60,507 nt of DNA from Streptomyces sp. man185. GTDB taxonomy: Bacteria > Actinomycetota > Actinomycetes > Streptomycetales > Streptomycetaceae. Under the pieces are notes generated by a model. That model was not told where the DNA came from, ran no database searches, and saw only the letters and a program-made list of their open reading frames with translations. The DNA lies in the NCBI GenBank assembly GCA_002551355.1, contig NTHE01000048.1:8047-68553 (forward strand). Direction: 5' to 3'. This document shows positions 49,428-58,393 of this stretch, piece by piece (the stretch's first letter is position 1; every line of letters begins with the position of its first letter). Both the position numbers and the translations under genes were made by a program.

Positions 49428-51941
49428 GTGACCCTCATCGACCAGCTGCCCAAGACGCCCGACCCGGACGCCCTCTTCGAGGCCTTCTCCTCATGGACCG
49501 AGAGCCAGGGCATCACGATGTACCCGGCTCAGGAGGAGGCGCTGATCGAGGTGGTCTCCGGGGCGAACGTGATCCTTTCCACCCCGACCGGCTCGGGAAA
49601 GAGCCTGGTGGCGGCGGCCGCGCACTTCACGGCGCTGGCGCAGGACAAGGTCACCTTCTACACGGCGCCGATCAAGGCTTTGGTGTCGGAGAAGTTCTTC
49701 GACCTGTGCAAGCTCTTCGGCACCGAGAACGTCGGCATGCTGACCGGCGACGCCTCGGTCAACGCGGACGCCCCGGTGATCTGCTGTACGGCCGAGGTGC
49801 TGGCCTCCATCGCGCTGCGCGACGGGAAGTACGCCGACATCGGCCAGGTCGTGATGGACGAGTTCCACTTCTACGCCGAGCCGGACCGGGGCTGGGCCTG
49901 GCAGATCCCGCTGCTGGAGCTGCCGCAGGCGCAGTTCGTGCTGATGTCGGCGACGCTCGGCGACGTCGCGATGTTCGAGAAGGACCTGACCCGCCGCACC
50001 GGCCGGCCCACGTCCGTGGTGCGCTCGGCGACCCGTCCGGTGCCACTGAGCTACGAATACCGCTTCACGCCGATCACCGAGACGCTCACCGAGCTGCTGG
50101 ACACCCGGCAGTCGCCGGTCTACATCGTGCACTTCACGCAGGCGGCGGCCGTCGAGCGGGCGCAGTCGCTGATGAGCATCAACATGTGCACGAAGGAGGA
50201 GAAGGAGAAGATCGCCGATCTGATCGGCAGCTTCCGCTTCACCACCAAGTTCGGCCAGAACCTCTCCCGTTACGTGCGCCACGGCATCGGCGTGCACCAC
50301 GCGGGGATGCTGCCGAAGTACCGCCGTCTGGTGGAGAAGCTGGCCCAGGCGGGTCTGCTGAAGGTCATCTGCGGGACGGACACGCTCGGCGTCGGCGTCA
50401 ACGTACCCATCCGTACGGTGCTGTTCACGGCGCTCACCAAGTACGACGGGACCCGGGTAAGGACCCTGCGCGCGCGGGAGTTCCACCAGATCGCGGGCCG
50501 GGCCGGGCGGGCCGGGTTCGACACGGCCGGGTTCGTCGTGGCGCAGGCCCCCGAGCACGTCATCGAGAACGAGAAGGCCGTCAAGAAGGCCGGCGACGAC
50601 CCGAAGAAGAAGCGCAAGGTGGTCCGCAAGAAGGCCCCGGAGGGCTTCGTCGCCTGGTCGGAGACCACGTTCGACAAGCTGATCCAGTCCGAGCCGGAGC
50701 CGCTGAACTCCCGCTTCCGGGTCACCCACACGATGCTGCTCGCGGTCATCGCGCGCCCCGGCAACGCGTTCGAGGCGATGCGGCATCTGCTGGAGGACAA
50801 CCACGAGCCGCGCCGGGCGCAGCTGCGGCACATCCGGCGGGCCATCGCCATCTACCGCTCCCTGCTGGACGGCGGGGTGGTGGAGCAGTTGGACACCCCG
50901 GACGCCGAGGGCCGGATCGTGCGTCTGACGGTCGACCTCCAGCAGGACTTCGCGCTGAACCAGCCGCTCTCCACGTTCGCGCTGGCCGCGTTCGATCTGC
51001 TGGACGCCGAATCGCCCTCGTACGCGCTGGACATGGTCTCGGTCGTCGAGTCGACGCTGGACGATCCCCGGCAGATCCTGGCCGCCCAGCAGAACAAGGC
51101 GCGCGGCGAGGCCGTGGGCCAGATGAAGGCCGACGGGGTCGAGTACGAGGAGCGGATGGAGCGGCTCCAGGAGGTCACCTACCCCAAGCCGTTGAGCGAG
51201 CTGCTGTGGCACGCCTACGACGTGTACCGCACGAGTCACCCGTGGGTGAACGACCACCCGGTGTCGCCGAAGTCGGTGATCCGGGACATGTTCGAGCGCG
51301 CCATGACGTTCACGGAGTTCACCTCGCACTACGAGCTGGCCCGGACCGAGGGCATCGTGCTGCGGTATCTGGCGAGCGCGTACAAGGCGCTGGAGCACAC
51401 GATCCCGGACGACGTGAAGTCGGAGGACCTCCAGGACCTGATCTCCTGGCTGGGCGAGATGGTCCGTCAGGTGGACTCCAGCCTGCTGGACGAGTGGGAG
51501 CAGCTGGCCAACCCGGAGGTGGAGACCGCCGAGCAGGCGCAGGAGAAGGCGGACGAGGTCAAGCCGGTCACGGCCAACACCCGCGCCTTCCGGGTGCTGG
51601 TGCGCAACGCGATGTTCCGCCGGGTGGAGCTGGCCGCGCTGGACCGGGCCGGAGACCTGGGCGAGCTGGACGGCGACGCCGGGTGGGACGAGGACGCTTG
51701 GGGCGAGGCCCTGGACGCGTACTGGGACGCGCACGAGGAGATCGGTACGGGTCCGGACGCGCGCGGTCCGAAGCTGCTGAAGATCGAGGAGGACCCGGCG
51801 CACGGGCTGTGGCGGGTCTGGCAGGCGTTCGCCGACCCGGCGGGCGATCACGACTGGGGCATCAAGGCCGAGGTGGACCTGGCGGCGTCCGACGAGGAGG
51901 GCCGGGCGGTCGTCCGGGTCACCGAGGTCGGCCAGCTGTGA
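49428..51941 (+). CDS. DEAD/DEAH-box helicase with DUF3516 C-terminus
   Basis: An 837-residue superfamily 2 helicase resembling Ski2-like enzymes. Motif I TPTGSGKS at 52-59, Ia APIKALVSEKF, II VVMDEFH (Asp144-Glu), III MSATLGD, V GTDTLGVGVNVPI, VI HQIAGRAGRAGFD. A basic linker (PKKKRKVVRKK) leads to a ~400-residue C-terminus characteristic of the DUF3516 group (ATPKP-like VTYPKPLSELLWHAYDVYR; DLISWLGEMVRQVDSSLLDE). It probably unwinds RNA or structured nucleic acid. The GTG start at 49428 follows AAGATGGGGG. A thioesterase gene follows 34 bases later. Confidence 0.9.
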   Translation: MTLIDQLPKTPDPDALFEAFSSWTESQGITMYPAQEEALIEVVSGANVILSTPTGSGKSLVAAAAHFTALAQDKVTFYTAPIKALVSEKFFDLCKLFGTENVGMLTGDASVNADAPVICCTAEVLASIALRDGKYADIGQVVMDEFHFYAEPDRGWAWQIPLLELPQAQFVLMSATLGDVAMFEKDLTRRTGRPTSVVRSATRPVPLSYEYRFTPITETLTELLDTRQSPVYIVHFTQAAAVERAQSLMSINMCTKEEKEKIADLIGSFRFTTKFGQNLSRYVRHGIGVHHAGMLPKYRRLVEKLAQAGLLKVICGTDTLGVGVNVPIRTVLFTALTKYDGTRVRTLRAREFHQIAGRAGRAGFDTAGFVVAQAPEHVIENEKAVKKAGDDPKKKRKVVRKKAPEGFVAWSETTFDKLIQSEPEPLNSRFRVTHTMLLAVIARPGNAFEAMRHLLEDNHEPRRAQLRHIRRAIAIYRSLLDGGVVEQLDTPDAEGRIVRLTVDLQQDFALNQPLSTFALAAFDLLDAESPSYALDMVSVVESTLDDPRQILAAQQNKARGEAVGQMKADGVEYEERMERLQEVTYPKPLSELLWHAYDVYRTSHPWVNDHPVSPKSVIRDMFERAMTFTEFTSHYELARTEGIVLRYLASAYKALEHTIPDDVKSEDLQDLISWLGEMVRQVDSSLLDEWEQLANPEVETAEQAQEKADEVKPVTANTRAFRVLVRNAMFRRVELAALDRAGDLGELDGDAGWDEDAWGEALDAYWDAHEEIGTGPDARGPKLLKIEEDPAHGLWRVWQAFADPAGDHDWGIKAEVDLAASDEEGRAVVRVTEVGQL

Positions 51942-51975
51942 ACCGGACCCTGACGCGTAACGGGAGAGGTACGGC

Positions 51976-52848
51976 ATGACGAATCCGGCCGAGCATCTGG
52001 TCGACCTTCTCGACCTGGAGCCGATCGAGGTCAACATCTTCCGGGGCCGCAGCCCCGAGGAGTCCCTGCAGCGGGTCTTCGGCGGGCAGGTCGCGGGCCA
52101 GGCGCTGGTGGCGGCGGGCCGGACCACCGACGGGGACCGGCCGGTGCACTCGCTGCACGCCTACTTCCTGCGGCCGGGGCGTCCCGGCGTGCCGATCGTC
52201 TATCAGGTGGAGCGGGTGCGGGACGGCCGGTCCTTCACCACCCGGCGGGTGACGGCCGTGCAGGAGGGCCGGACGATCTTCAATCTGACGGCGTCCTTCC
52301 ACCGCCCCGAGGAGGCGGGCTTCGAGCACCAGCTGCCGCCGGCCCGGATCGTCCCGGACCCGGAGGAGCTGCCGACGGTCGCCGAGGAGGTGCGCGAGCA
52401 CCTGGGCGCGCTGCCGGAGGCGCTGGAGCGGATGGCCCGGCGGCAGCCCTTCGACATCCGGTACGTCGACCGGCTCCGCTGGACGAAGGACGAGGTCAAG
52501 GACGCCGATCCGCGCAGCGCGGTGTGGATGCGGGCGGTGGGCCCGCTGGGCGACGACCCGCTGGTGCACACCTGCGCGCTGACGTACGCGAGCGACATGA
52601 CGCTGCTGGACGCGGTGCGCATCCCGGTGGAGCCGCTGTGGGGTCCGCGCGGCTTCGACATGGCGTCTTTGGACCACGCGATGTGGTTCCACCGGCCGTT
52701 CCGGGCGGACGAGTGGTTCCTGTACGACCAGGAGTCGCCGATCGCGACGGGCGGCCGGGGTCTGGCGCGGGGCCGGATCTACGACCGTTCGGGGCAGCTG
52801 CTGGTGTCGGTGGTGCAGGAGGGGCTGTTCCGGCGGCTGGAAAAGTAG
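51976..52848 (+). CDS. tesB: Acyl-CoA thioesterase II (TesB-like)
   Basis: A 290-residue double hot-dog thioesterase. First half: IFRGRSPEESLQRVFGGQVA, VHSLHAYFLRPGRPGVPIVY; second half: LDHAMWFHRPFRADEWFLYD, ARGRIYDRSGQLLVSVVQEG. The catalytic Asp (DHAMWFH), Thr/Ser (VRDGRSFTTRRV) and Gln (VVQEG) positions are present. It hydrolyses acyl-CoA to free acid and CoA, with probable broad chain length. ATG follows GGGAGAGG. It is read with the helicase. Confidence 0.93.
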   Translation: MTNPAEHLVDLLDLEPIEVNIFRGRSPEESLQRVFGGQVAGQALVAAGRTTDGDRPVHSLHAYFLRPGRPGVPIVYQVERVRDGRSFTTRRVTAVQEGRTIFNLTASFHRPEEAGFEHQLPPARIVPDPEELPTVAEEVREHLGALPEALERMARRQPFDIRYVDRLRWTKDEVKDADPRSAVWMRAVGPLGDDPLVHTCALTYASDMTLLDAVRIPVEPLWGPRGFDMASLDHAMWFHRPFRADEWFLYDQESPIATGGRGLARGRIYDRSGQLLVSVVQEGLFRRLEK

Positions 52849-52860
52849 GCCCGTTCCGGC

Positions 52861-53115
52861 TCAGGTGCCGGGCAGCGGGTCCTGGTCGACCTCGTGGCGG
52901 CGGGTGCGGATGTCCGGCGGGGCGGGGTGCAGCTTGGCGTCGCAGGACGGTCCGAGGCCGGCCCGGCGCGAGTCGGTCCCGGTGAGGGGGCGGCCGCAGA
53001 GGCGGCAGCGGACGAGGCGGCGGCGCTCCGGCGTCGCGTCGTCGGCGGCCCTCTCCTCGCGGACCGCTTCGTCGGCCCCGGGCAGCGGTTCGGGGAAGGC
53101 ATCGGGTGTATCCAC
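52861..53115 (-). CDS. DUF6011 small zinc-ribbon-like protein
   Basis: An 84-residue protein with the DUF6011 pattern CRLCGRPLTGTDSRRAGLGP followed by SCDAK. The three Cys of CxxC and Cys in PSC may bind metal. The flanks are acidic and low in complexity. Function is unknown. It is convergent with tesB, 12 bases apart, and shares the ~173-base space with the DUF389 gene on its other side. Confidence 0.75.
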   Translation of the reverse strand: MDTPDAFPEPLPGADEAVREERAADDATPERRRLVRCRLCGRPLTGTDSRRAGLGPSCDAKLHPAPPDIRTRRHEVDQDPLPGT

Positions 53116-53288
53116 CCCTCGATGATCCCAGCACGGGCGGGCGACCGCCTGCGGCCGCCCCCGGTCTTCCCGGCCGGCCGCCCGGTTTGCCGAACGGTGG
53201 CGGGGCCGCGTTACTGGAGTGAGCCCCCGGGCCGCCGACCGGGCGGAGTTCCGTGCGACACGGGGCCGGGAGCCGCGGAGGTGCCGGG

Positions 53289-54248
53289 ATGGACATGATC
53301 CACATCCGTGCGGTGAGCCCGCCGGACCTGACCGACGAGGTCGTCGGCCTGCTCTCGGGCGACCCCTGCGTGCTCAACCTCATCGTCCAGCGCGACGCGG
53401 CGCGCAATCCCGACGGCGACTCCATCGCCTGCGACGTGCTGACGGGGGCGGCCAACGACGTGCTGCACCGCCTGCGCGCCGTCCGTCTCGACCAGCGGGG
53501 CTCCCTGGTCATCGAACCGGTCGACATGGCCTTCTCCGGCGCGGCCACCGAAGGCGGGCAGCGTGAGCTGGGGCCGCTGAGCCGGGCCCCGGTCTGGGAA
53601 CAGGTCGAGGCTCGCATCAGGTCCGGGGGACGGTACCCGCCGAGCTTCCACCTCTACCTGGTCATCGCCGGCCTGATCGGCTCGGTCGGCATCGTCACCA
53701 ACTCGCAGATCCTGATCGTGGCGGCGATGGTCGTCGGGCCGGAGTACGGCGCGATCGTCAGCGTGGCGCTGGGGATCGACCGGCGCCGGCGGGCCATGGT
53801 GCGCAGCGGGCTGACCGCCCTGGGCATCGGCTTCCTCCTCACCATCGTGGTCACCTTCCTCTTCGCGCTGCTCATCCGCGGTTTCGGGCTGGAGTCGGAG
53901 GCGTTCGACCGGGGGCTGCGCCCCGTCTCCAACCTCATCAACACGCCGAACTTCTTCTCGGTCGCCGTCGCCACCCTGGCCGGGATCGTCGGGATCGTGT
54001 CGCTGACCGAGGCCAGGACGAGCGCCCTGCTCGGCGTGTTCATCTCCGTGACGACGATCCCGGCCGCCGCGGACATCGCCGTCTCCACCGCATTCACCAG
54101 CTGGACCGACGTACGGGGCTCGGCCATCCAGCTCGGGGTGAACATCCTGGTGCTGATCGTGGTGGGCACGGCCACGCTCAAGGCCCAGCGGGCGATCTGG
54201 CGGAGGGTCGGCCTCCGGCGCGACCGTGACCGCAAGGCTGGGATCTGA
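53289..54248 (+). CDS. DUF389 family membrane protein
   Basis: A 319-residue protein: a soluble N-terminal alpha/beta domain of about 110 residues (MIHIRAVSPPDLTDEVVGLL; NLIVQRDAARNPDGDSIACD) then six or so membrane segments, with NSQILIVAAMVVGPEYGAIV, then SVALGI and TTIPAAADIAVSTAFTSWTD as the family's conserved loops. Biochemical role is unknown. ATG at 53289 follows CGGAGG. The gene is followed 22 bases later by DUF2252 and is likely co-transcribed. Confidence 0.85.
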   Translation: MDMIHIRAVSPPDLTDEVVGLLSGDPCVLNLIVQRDAARNPDGDSIACDVLTGAANDVLHRLRAVRLDQRGSLVIEPVDMAFSGAATEGGQRELGPLSRAPVWEQVEARIRSGGRYPPSFHLYLVIAGLIGSVGIVTNSQILIVAAMVVGPEYGAIVSVALGIDRRRRAMVRSGLTALGIGFLLTIVVTFLFALLIRGFGLESEAFDRGLRPVSNLINTPNFFSVAVATLAGIVGIVSLTEARTSALLGVFISVTTIPAAADIAVSTAFTSWTDVRGSAIQLGVNILVLIVVGTATLKAQRAIWRRVGLRRDRDRKAGI

Positions 54249-54270
54249 CGAACTCCGGAAGGGGCACCTC

Positions 54271-55689
54271 ATGGACCGGGAAGCAGCGGCGTCCCTGCGC
54301 GCCGCACCGCACGCGACACCTGCCGAACGCGCCGCCCTGGGCAGGGCCGCGCGCCGGAAGGCTCCTCGGTCGAGCCATGCGCAGTTCACGTCGTCGCCGC
54401 GGCGCCCCGACCCGCTGACCGTCCTCGAAGCGCAGTCCGCGGACCGGGTTCCCGAGCTGGTCCCGATCCGCTACGGCCGGATGACCGAGTCCCCGTTCCG
54501 CTTCTACCGGGGCGCGGCCGCCCTGATGGCCGCCGACCTGGCCGGCACCCCGGACTCGGGGATCCGGGCGCAGCTGTGCGGCGACGCCCACCTGCTGAAC
54601 TTCCGGCTGCTGGCATCGCCCGAGCGGAATCTGCTCTTCGACATCAACGACTTCGACGAGACGCTGCCGGGTCCCTGGGAGTGGGACGTCAAACGTCTGG
54701 CGGCCAGTCTCGTGATCGCGGGGCGGGCGAACGGCTTCACGGACCGGGAGCGGGCCGGGATCGTGCGGGCCTCGGTCCGCTCGTACCGGGAGGCGATGGC
54801 CCGGTTCGCCGGGATGCGGAATCTGGAGGTGTGGTACGCGAGGACCGATGCCGAGCGGCTGCGCACGGTGGCGGCGGAGCAGTTGAGCGGCCGGGGGCGC
54901 AGGAACGTCGACCGGGCGCTGGGCAAGGCCCGCTCCCGGGACAGTCTGCAGGCCTTCGGCAAGCTCGCCGAGGTGGTCGACGGGCGGCTGCGGATCGCGG
55001 CGGACCCGCCGATGGTCGTGCCGCTCACCGATCTGCTGCCCGGTGTGGAGCGCGAAGCGGTGTACCGGCAGTTCGGCGGCCTGATGGCGGGGTACGCCGA
55101 CAGCCTGGCGTCCGACCGGCGCAGTCTGCTGGAGGACTTCGCGCTGGTGGATGTGGCGCGCAAGGTCGTCGGTGTGGGCAGTGTCGGCACCCGGTGCTGG
55201 ATCATCCTGCTGCTCGGCCGGGACGGAGGGGATCCGCTTCTGCTCCAGGCCAAGGAAGCCGGTCCCTCGGTGCTGGCCGAGCACACCGGGGCGAGCCGGT
55301 ACGCGAACCAGGGTGAGCGGGTGGTCGCGGGGCAGCGCCTGATGCAGGCCACCAGCGACATCTTCCTCGGCTGGGAGCGGGTCGACGGCATCGACGGCCG
55401 GAGCCGGGACTTCTATGTGCGCCAGTTGCGGGACTGGAAGGGCATCGCCGAACCGGAGTCGATGGTGCCCAAGGGGATGCGGGCGTTCGGCGAGGTGTGC
55501 GGGGCCACGCTGGCCCGCGCCCACGCAAGGTCCGGGGACCGGATCGCCATCGCCGCCTACCTGGGGAGCAAGGACGTCTTCGAACGGGCGATCGCCACGT
55601 TCGCGGAGTCGTACGCGGACCGCAACGAGGTCGATCACCGGGCGCTGGTCGACGCGGTGGCCTCGGGGCGGCTGCCGACGGACGGCTGA
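54271..55689 (+). CDS. DUF2252 family protein (kinase-like fold)
   Basis: A 472-residue protein. Key pieces are FRFYRGAAALMAADLAG, LCGDAHLLNFRLLAS and LLFDINDFDETLPGPWEWDV, then KRLAASL. The CGDAHxxNF and DINDFDE motifs correspond to the catalytic loop and metal-binding Asp of APH/ChoK-like kinases, so phosphotransfer is plausible, though not shown for the family. ATG at 54271 has GGAAGGGG upstream. Confidence 0.85.
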   Translation: MDREAAASLRAAPHATPAERAALGRAARRKAPRSSHAQFTSSPRRPDPLTVLEAQSADRVPELVPIRYGRMTESPFRFYRGAAALMAADLAGTPDSGIRAQLCGDAHLLNFRLLASPERNLLFDINDFDETLPGPWEWDVKRLAASLVIAGRANGFTDRERAGIVRASVRSYREAMARFAGMRNLEVWYARTDAERLRTVAAEQLSGRGRRNVDRALGKARSRDSLQAFGKLAEVVDGRLRIAADPPMVVPLTDLLPGVEREAVYRQFGGLMAGYADSLASDRRSLLEDFALVDVARKVVGVGSVGTRCWIILLLGRDGGDPLLLQAKEAGPSVLAEHTGASRYANQGERVVAGQRLMQATSDIFLGWERVDGIDGRSRDFYVRQLRDWKGIAEPESMVPKGMRAFGEVCGATLARAHARSGDRIAIAAYLGSKDVFERAIATFAESYADRNEVDHRALVDAVASGRLPTDG

Positions 55690-55870
55690 GGGGGACCGCG
55701 CGGGCGGCGGCGCGAGCGGTCTCGCGGGGCCGGGCGGCTGACCTTCCGCGACGAAGGGCGTGTCCCCGGCGGCGAGCCGCCGCCCGGTCCGCCGGTGCGT
55801 GGTAGTTGGACGTGAACCCGCGGGGACACCGTCCCCTTCCCGAGGGTCGTCACGCCGAGGAGTCGAGATC

Positions 55871-57208
55871 ATGCCGGCCATGCCTCCAGGCACACCTGTC
55901 ACCGAGCCGGAGGGACCGTACGCGGCGGTCCGCACGCGGAAGTACGCGGGGCTGCTGCTGATGGCGGCCGTTCTCGGGGTGCCCCTCTCCGCGATCGCGT
56001 TCGGCTTCCTGGCGCTGGTCTCGGAGCTCCAGTCGCTGACATACACGGAGCTGCCGAGGGCGCTGGGCTTCGAGGAGACGCCGTCGTGGTGGCCCGTCCC
56101 GCTGCTCGGCGCCGCCGGCCTCCTGGTGGGGCTCGTCGTCCGCCGTCTGCCGGGCGGGGGCGGGCACCGGCCGGCGGAGGGGCTGGTGTCCACCGGGGCC
56201 CCTGCGCCGGCGGACCTGCCCGGTATCGCTCTGGCGGCGCTCGTCTCGCTGGGCGTGGGGGCCGTGCTCGGGCCGGAGGCCCCGCTGATCGCGCTGGGCG
56301 GCGGGCTGGCCGTCTGGACGGCGGGCCGCCTCAAGCGGGACCTCGCGCCGGACGGGCGGGCCCTGGTCGGGGCCTCGGGGAGTTTCGCCGCGGTGAGCGC
56401 CCTGCTGGGATCGCCGCTGCTCGGTGCGTTCCTGCTGATGGAGGTGGCGGGACTGGCCGGGCCGATGCTGGGGGTGGTCCTGGTGCCGGGGCTGCTCTCG
56501 GCCGGTATCGGCGCGCTGATCTTCACAGGGCTGGGGTCCTGGACGGGGCTGGGGACGTATTCCCTGACGCTGGGCGAGGTCCCGCCGGCGGCGAACCCCG
56601 ATCTCGCCGGGTTCGGGTGGGCACTGGCCCTCGGTGTCGCGGCCGCCTTGGCCGGCGCGGGCATCCGCCGGCTGTCGCTGGCCCTGCAGGAACGCGTGGA
56701 GCGGCGGACGGTGGCGGCCACCGCGGTGATGGGGCTGGTCGTCGGCGCGCTCGCGCTGGTGTACGCGGAGACGTCGGGCAAGGACGCGTCCGAGGTGCTG
56801 TACTCGGGCGAGCACGAGCTGGGCCATCTCCTGTCCGGGAGCGCGGGGTATTCGGTGGGCGCACTGGTTCTGCTGATCGTCTGCAAGTCCCTCGCCTACT
56901 GCGCCTCGTTGAGCTGTTTCCGGGGCGGCCCCGTCTTTCCCGCGATGTTCGTGGGCGCGGTGGGCGGTGTCGCGCTGTCCCATCTGCCGGGGCTGCCTCT
57001 CACGGCGGGGTTCGCGATGGGCGTCGGGGCCATGTGCGTGGCGATGCTGCGGCTGCCGATGACTTCGGTGCTCCTGGCGACGCTTCTGCTGGGCCGGGAG
57101 GGGCTCACCGTGATGCCCCTGGTGATCGTGTCGGTGGTGGTGGCGTACGTGGTCACGCTCAGGCTGGCGCCGGCACGGGTGGACAGGGCGGGGCCGGAAG
57201 CGGTGTGA
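55871..57208 (+). CDS. ClC-family chloride channel or transporter
   Basis: A 445-residue membrane protein with the ClC inverted-repeat fold. The gating loop reads LGPEAPLIALGGG (Glu136), and the FRGGPVFPAMFVGAVGG block corresponds to the GxFxP filter; a Ser/Cys-rich SCF precedes it. The E. coli proton-glutamate position cannot be assigned by eye, so channel or Cl-/H+ exchange is open. ATG 55871 follows GAGGAG. The 181 bases upstream hold no gene. Confidence 0.87.
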   Translation: MPAMPPGTPVTEPEGPYAAVRTRKYAGLLLMAAVLGVPLSAIAFGFLALVSELQSLTYTELPRALGFEETPSWWPVPLLGAAGLLVGLVVRRLPGGGGHRPAEGLVSTGAPAPADLPGIALAALVSLGVGAVLGPEAPLIALGGGLAVWTAGRLKRDLAPDGRALVGASGSFAAVSALLGSPLLGAFLLMEVAGLAGPMLGVVLVPGLLSAGIGALIFTGLGSWTGLGTYSLTLGEVPPAANPDLAGFGWALALGVAAALAGAGIRRLSLALQERVERRTVAATAVMGLVVGALALVYAETSGKDASEVLYSGEHELGHLLSGSAGYSVGALVLLIVCKSLAYCASLSCFRGGPVFPAMFVGAVGGVALSHLPGLPLTAGFAMGVGAMCVAMLRLPMTSVLLATLLLGREGLTVMPLVIVSVVVAYVVTLRLAPARVDRAGPEAV

Positions 57209-57264
57209 TCTTCCCGTGGGTTTCCTCCCGGTTCCTGCTCCTGTTTCGTGAAAGGACCCTCCCC

Positions 57265-57789
57265 ATGACCGAGATCGTGCACGTGTCCGCCCCCGAGCTG
57301 GTCACGTACGCCGACGACCTGGCCGGCCTGCTGGTCGAGACCGTCGAGGAGGGTTCCTCGGTGGGCTTCCTGGCCCCGTTGGACCGGGAGGCGGCCGCCA
57401 TCTGGTGGCGGGAGCGGGCCGCCGCCGTGGAGGAAGGGACCATCGGCATCTGGATCGCCCGCGAGGGCGGGCAGGTCTCCGGGACGATCGCCCTGGTCCG
57501 CGCTCCGCTGCCGAACGCCCGGCACCGCGCGGAGGTCGCCAAGCTGATGGTCCGTCCCTCCGCGCGCGGCCAGGGGCTCGGCGGGGCGCTGCTGGCGGCG
57601 GTCGAGGCGTACGCGGCGACCGAGGGCATCACGCTGCTGATCCTGGACACCGAGAGCGGCAGCCTGGCCGAGCAGGTCTACTGCGGGGCGGGGTGGACGA
57701 AGGTCGGGAGCGTGCCGGGATACGCGGCGAATCCGACGGGCATCCTCAAGCCGACGACCTTCTACTACAAGGAGCTCACCGCTCCGTGA
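57265..57789 (+). CDS. GNAT family N-acetyltransferase
   Basis: A 174-residue acetyltransferase. The acetyl-CoA loop VRPSARGQGLGGALLAAVEA (Q/RxxGxG/A) is clear, preceded by a beta strand (AEVAKLMVRP) and followed by LLILDTESGSLAEQVYCGAG, then W. The N-terminal ~60 residues (ETVEEGSSVGFLAPLDREAA) carry substrate contacts. The substrate is unknown. ATG follows AAAGGACCC. It may be read with the ClC gene, 56 bases upstream. Confidence 0.85.
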   Translation: MTEIVHVSAPELVTYADDLAGLLVETVEEGSSVGFLAPLDREAAAIWWRERAAAVEEGTIGIWIAREGGQVSGTIALVRAPLPNARHRAEVAKLMVRPSARGQGLGGALLAAVEAYAATEGITLLILDTESGSLAEQVYCGAGWTKVGSVPGYAANPTGILKPTTFYYKELTAP

Positions 57790-57839
57790 GCGGTGGGCGG
57801 CACAATGAGTACCACCACGCAATGATCAGGGAGAGCTTC

Positions 57840-58328
57840 ATGACGCTGCACGACATTCCGCTGCGCACCCTCACGGGCGAGCCGACCACGCTGGGCGCGT
57901 ACAGCGGCCGGACCGTCCTGCTGGTGAACGTGGCCTCCAAGTGCGGGCTCACCCCGCAGTACGAGGGCCTGGAGCGGCTGCAGCAGAACTACGGGGACCG
58001 TGGCCTGACCGTGCTCGGCGTCCCGTGCAACCAGTTCGCCGGGCAGGAGCCGGGCAGCGCGGAGGAGATCCAGACCTTCTGCTCGACGACGTACGGGGTC
58101 AGCTTCCCGCTGCTGGAGAAGATCGACGTCAACGGCGGCGACCGGCACCCGCTGTACGCGGAGCTGACGAAGCTGGCGGACGCGGACGGGGAGGCCGGGG
58201 ACGTCCAGTGGAACTTCGAGAAGTTCGTGATCTCGCCGGCCGGTGAGCCGGTGGCCCGGATCCGGCCGCGCTCCGAGCCGGAGTCCACGGAGGTCGTGGC
58301 GGCGATCGAGGCACAGCTGCCGGGCTGA
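57840..58328 (+). CDS. Glutathione peroxidase-family thiol peroxidase
   Basis: A 162-residue Gpx. The peroxidatic residue is Cys35 in NVASKCGLTPQY (not selenocysteine). The catalytic partners are in VPCNQFAGQEPG (Gln) and VQWNFEKFVI (Trp, Asn). The resolving Cys could be in the EEIQTFCSTTYG segment. Actinomycetes lack glutathione, so thioredoxin or mycothiol is the likely electron donor. ATG at 57840 follows AGGGAGA. Confidence 0.93.
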   Translation: MTLHDIPLRTLTGEPTTLGAYSGRTVLLVNVASKCGLTPQYEGLERLQQNYGDRGLTVLGVPCNQFAGQEPGSAEEIQTFCSTTYGVSFPLLEKIDVNGGDRHPLYAELTKLADADGEAGDVQWNFEKFVISPAGEPVARIRPRSEPESTEVVAAIEAQLPG

Positions 58329-58335
58329 GTACGCC

Positions 58336-58376
58336 GGAAGGGGCGGCCGGGGACATGTGTCCCGGCCGCCCCTTCC
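58336..58376. terminator. Bidirectional terminator between gpx and the acyl-CoA dehydrogenase gene
   Basis: A stem of about 19-20 bases (GGAAGGGGCGGCCGGGGACA at 58336-58355 with its complement at 58358-58376, one bulged base) and a 2-base loop, between convergent genes. Confidence 0.85.
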
Positions 58377-58393
58377 GCATGTCAGCTTCTGCG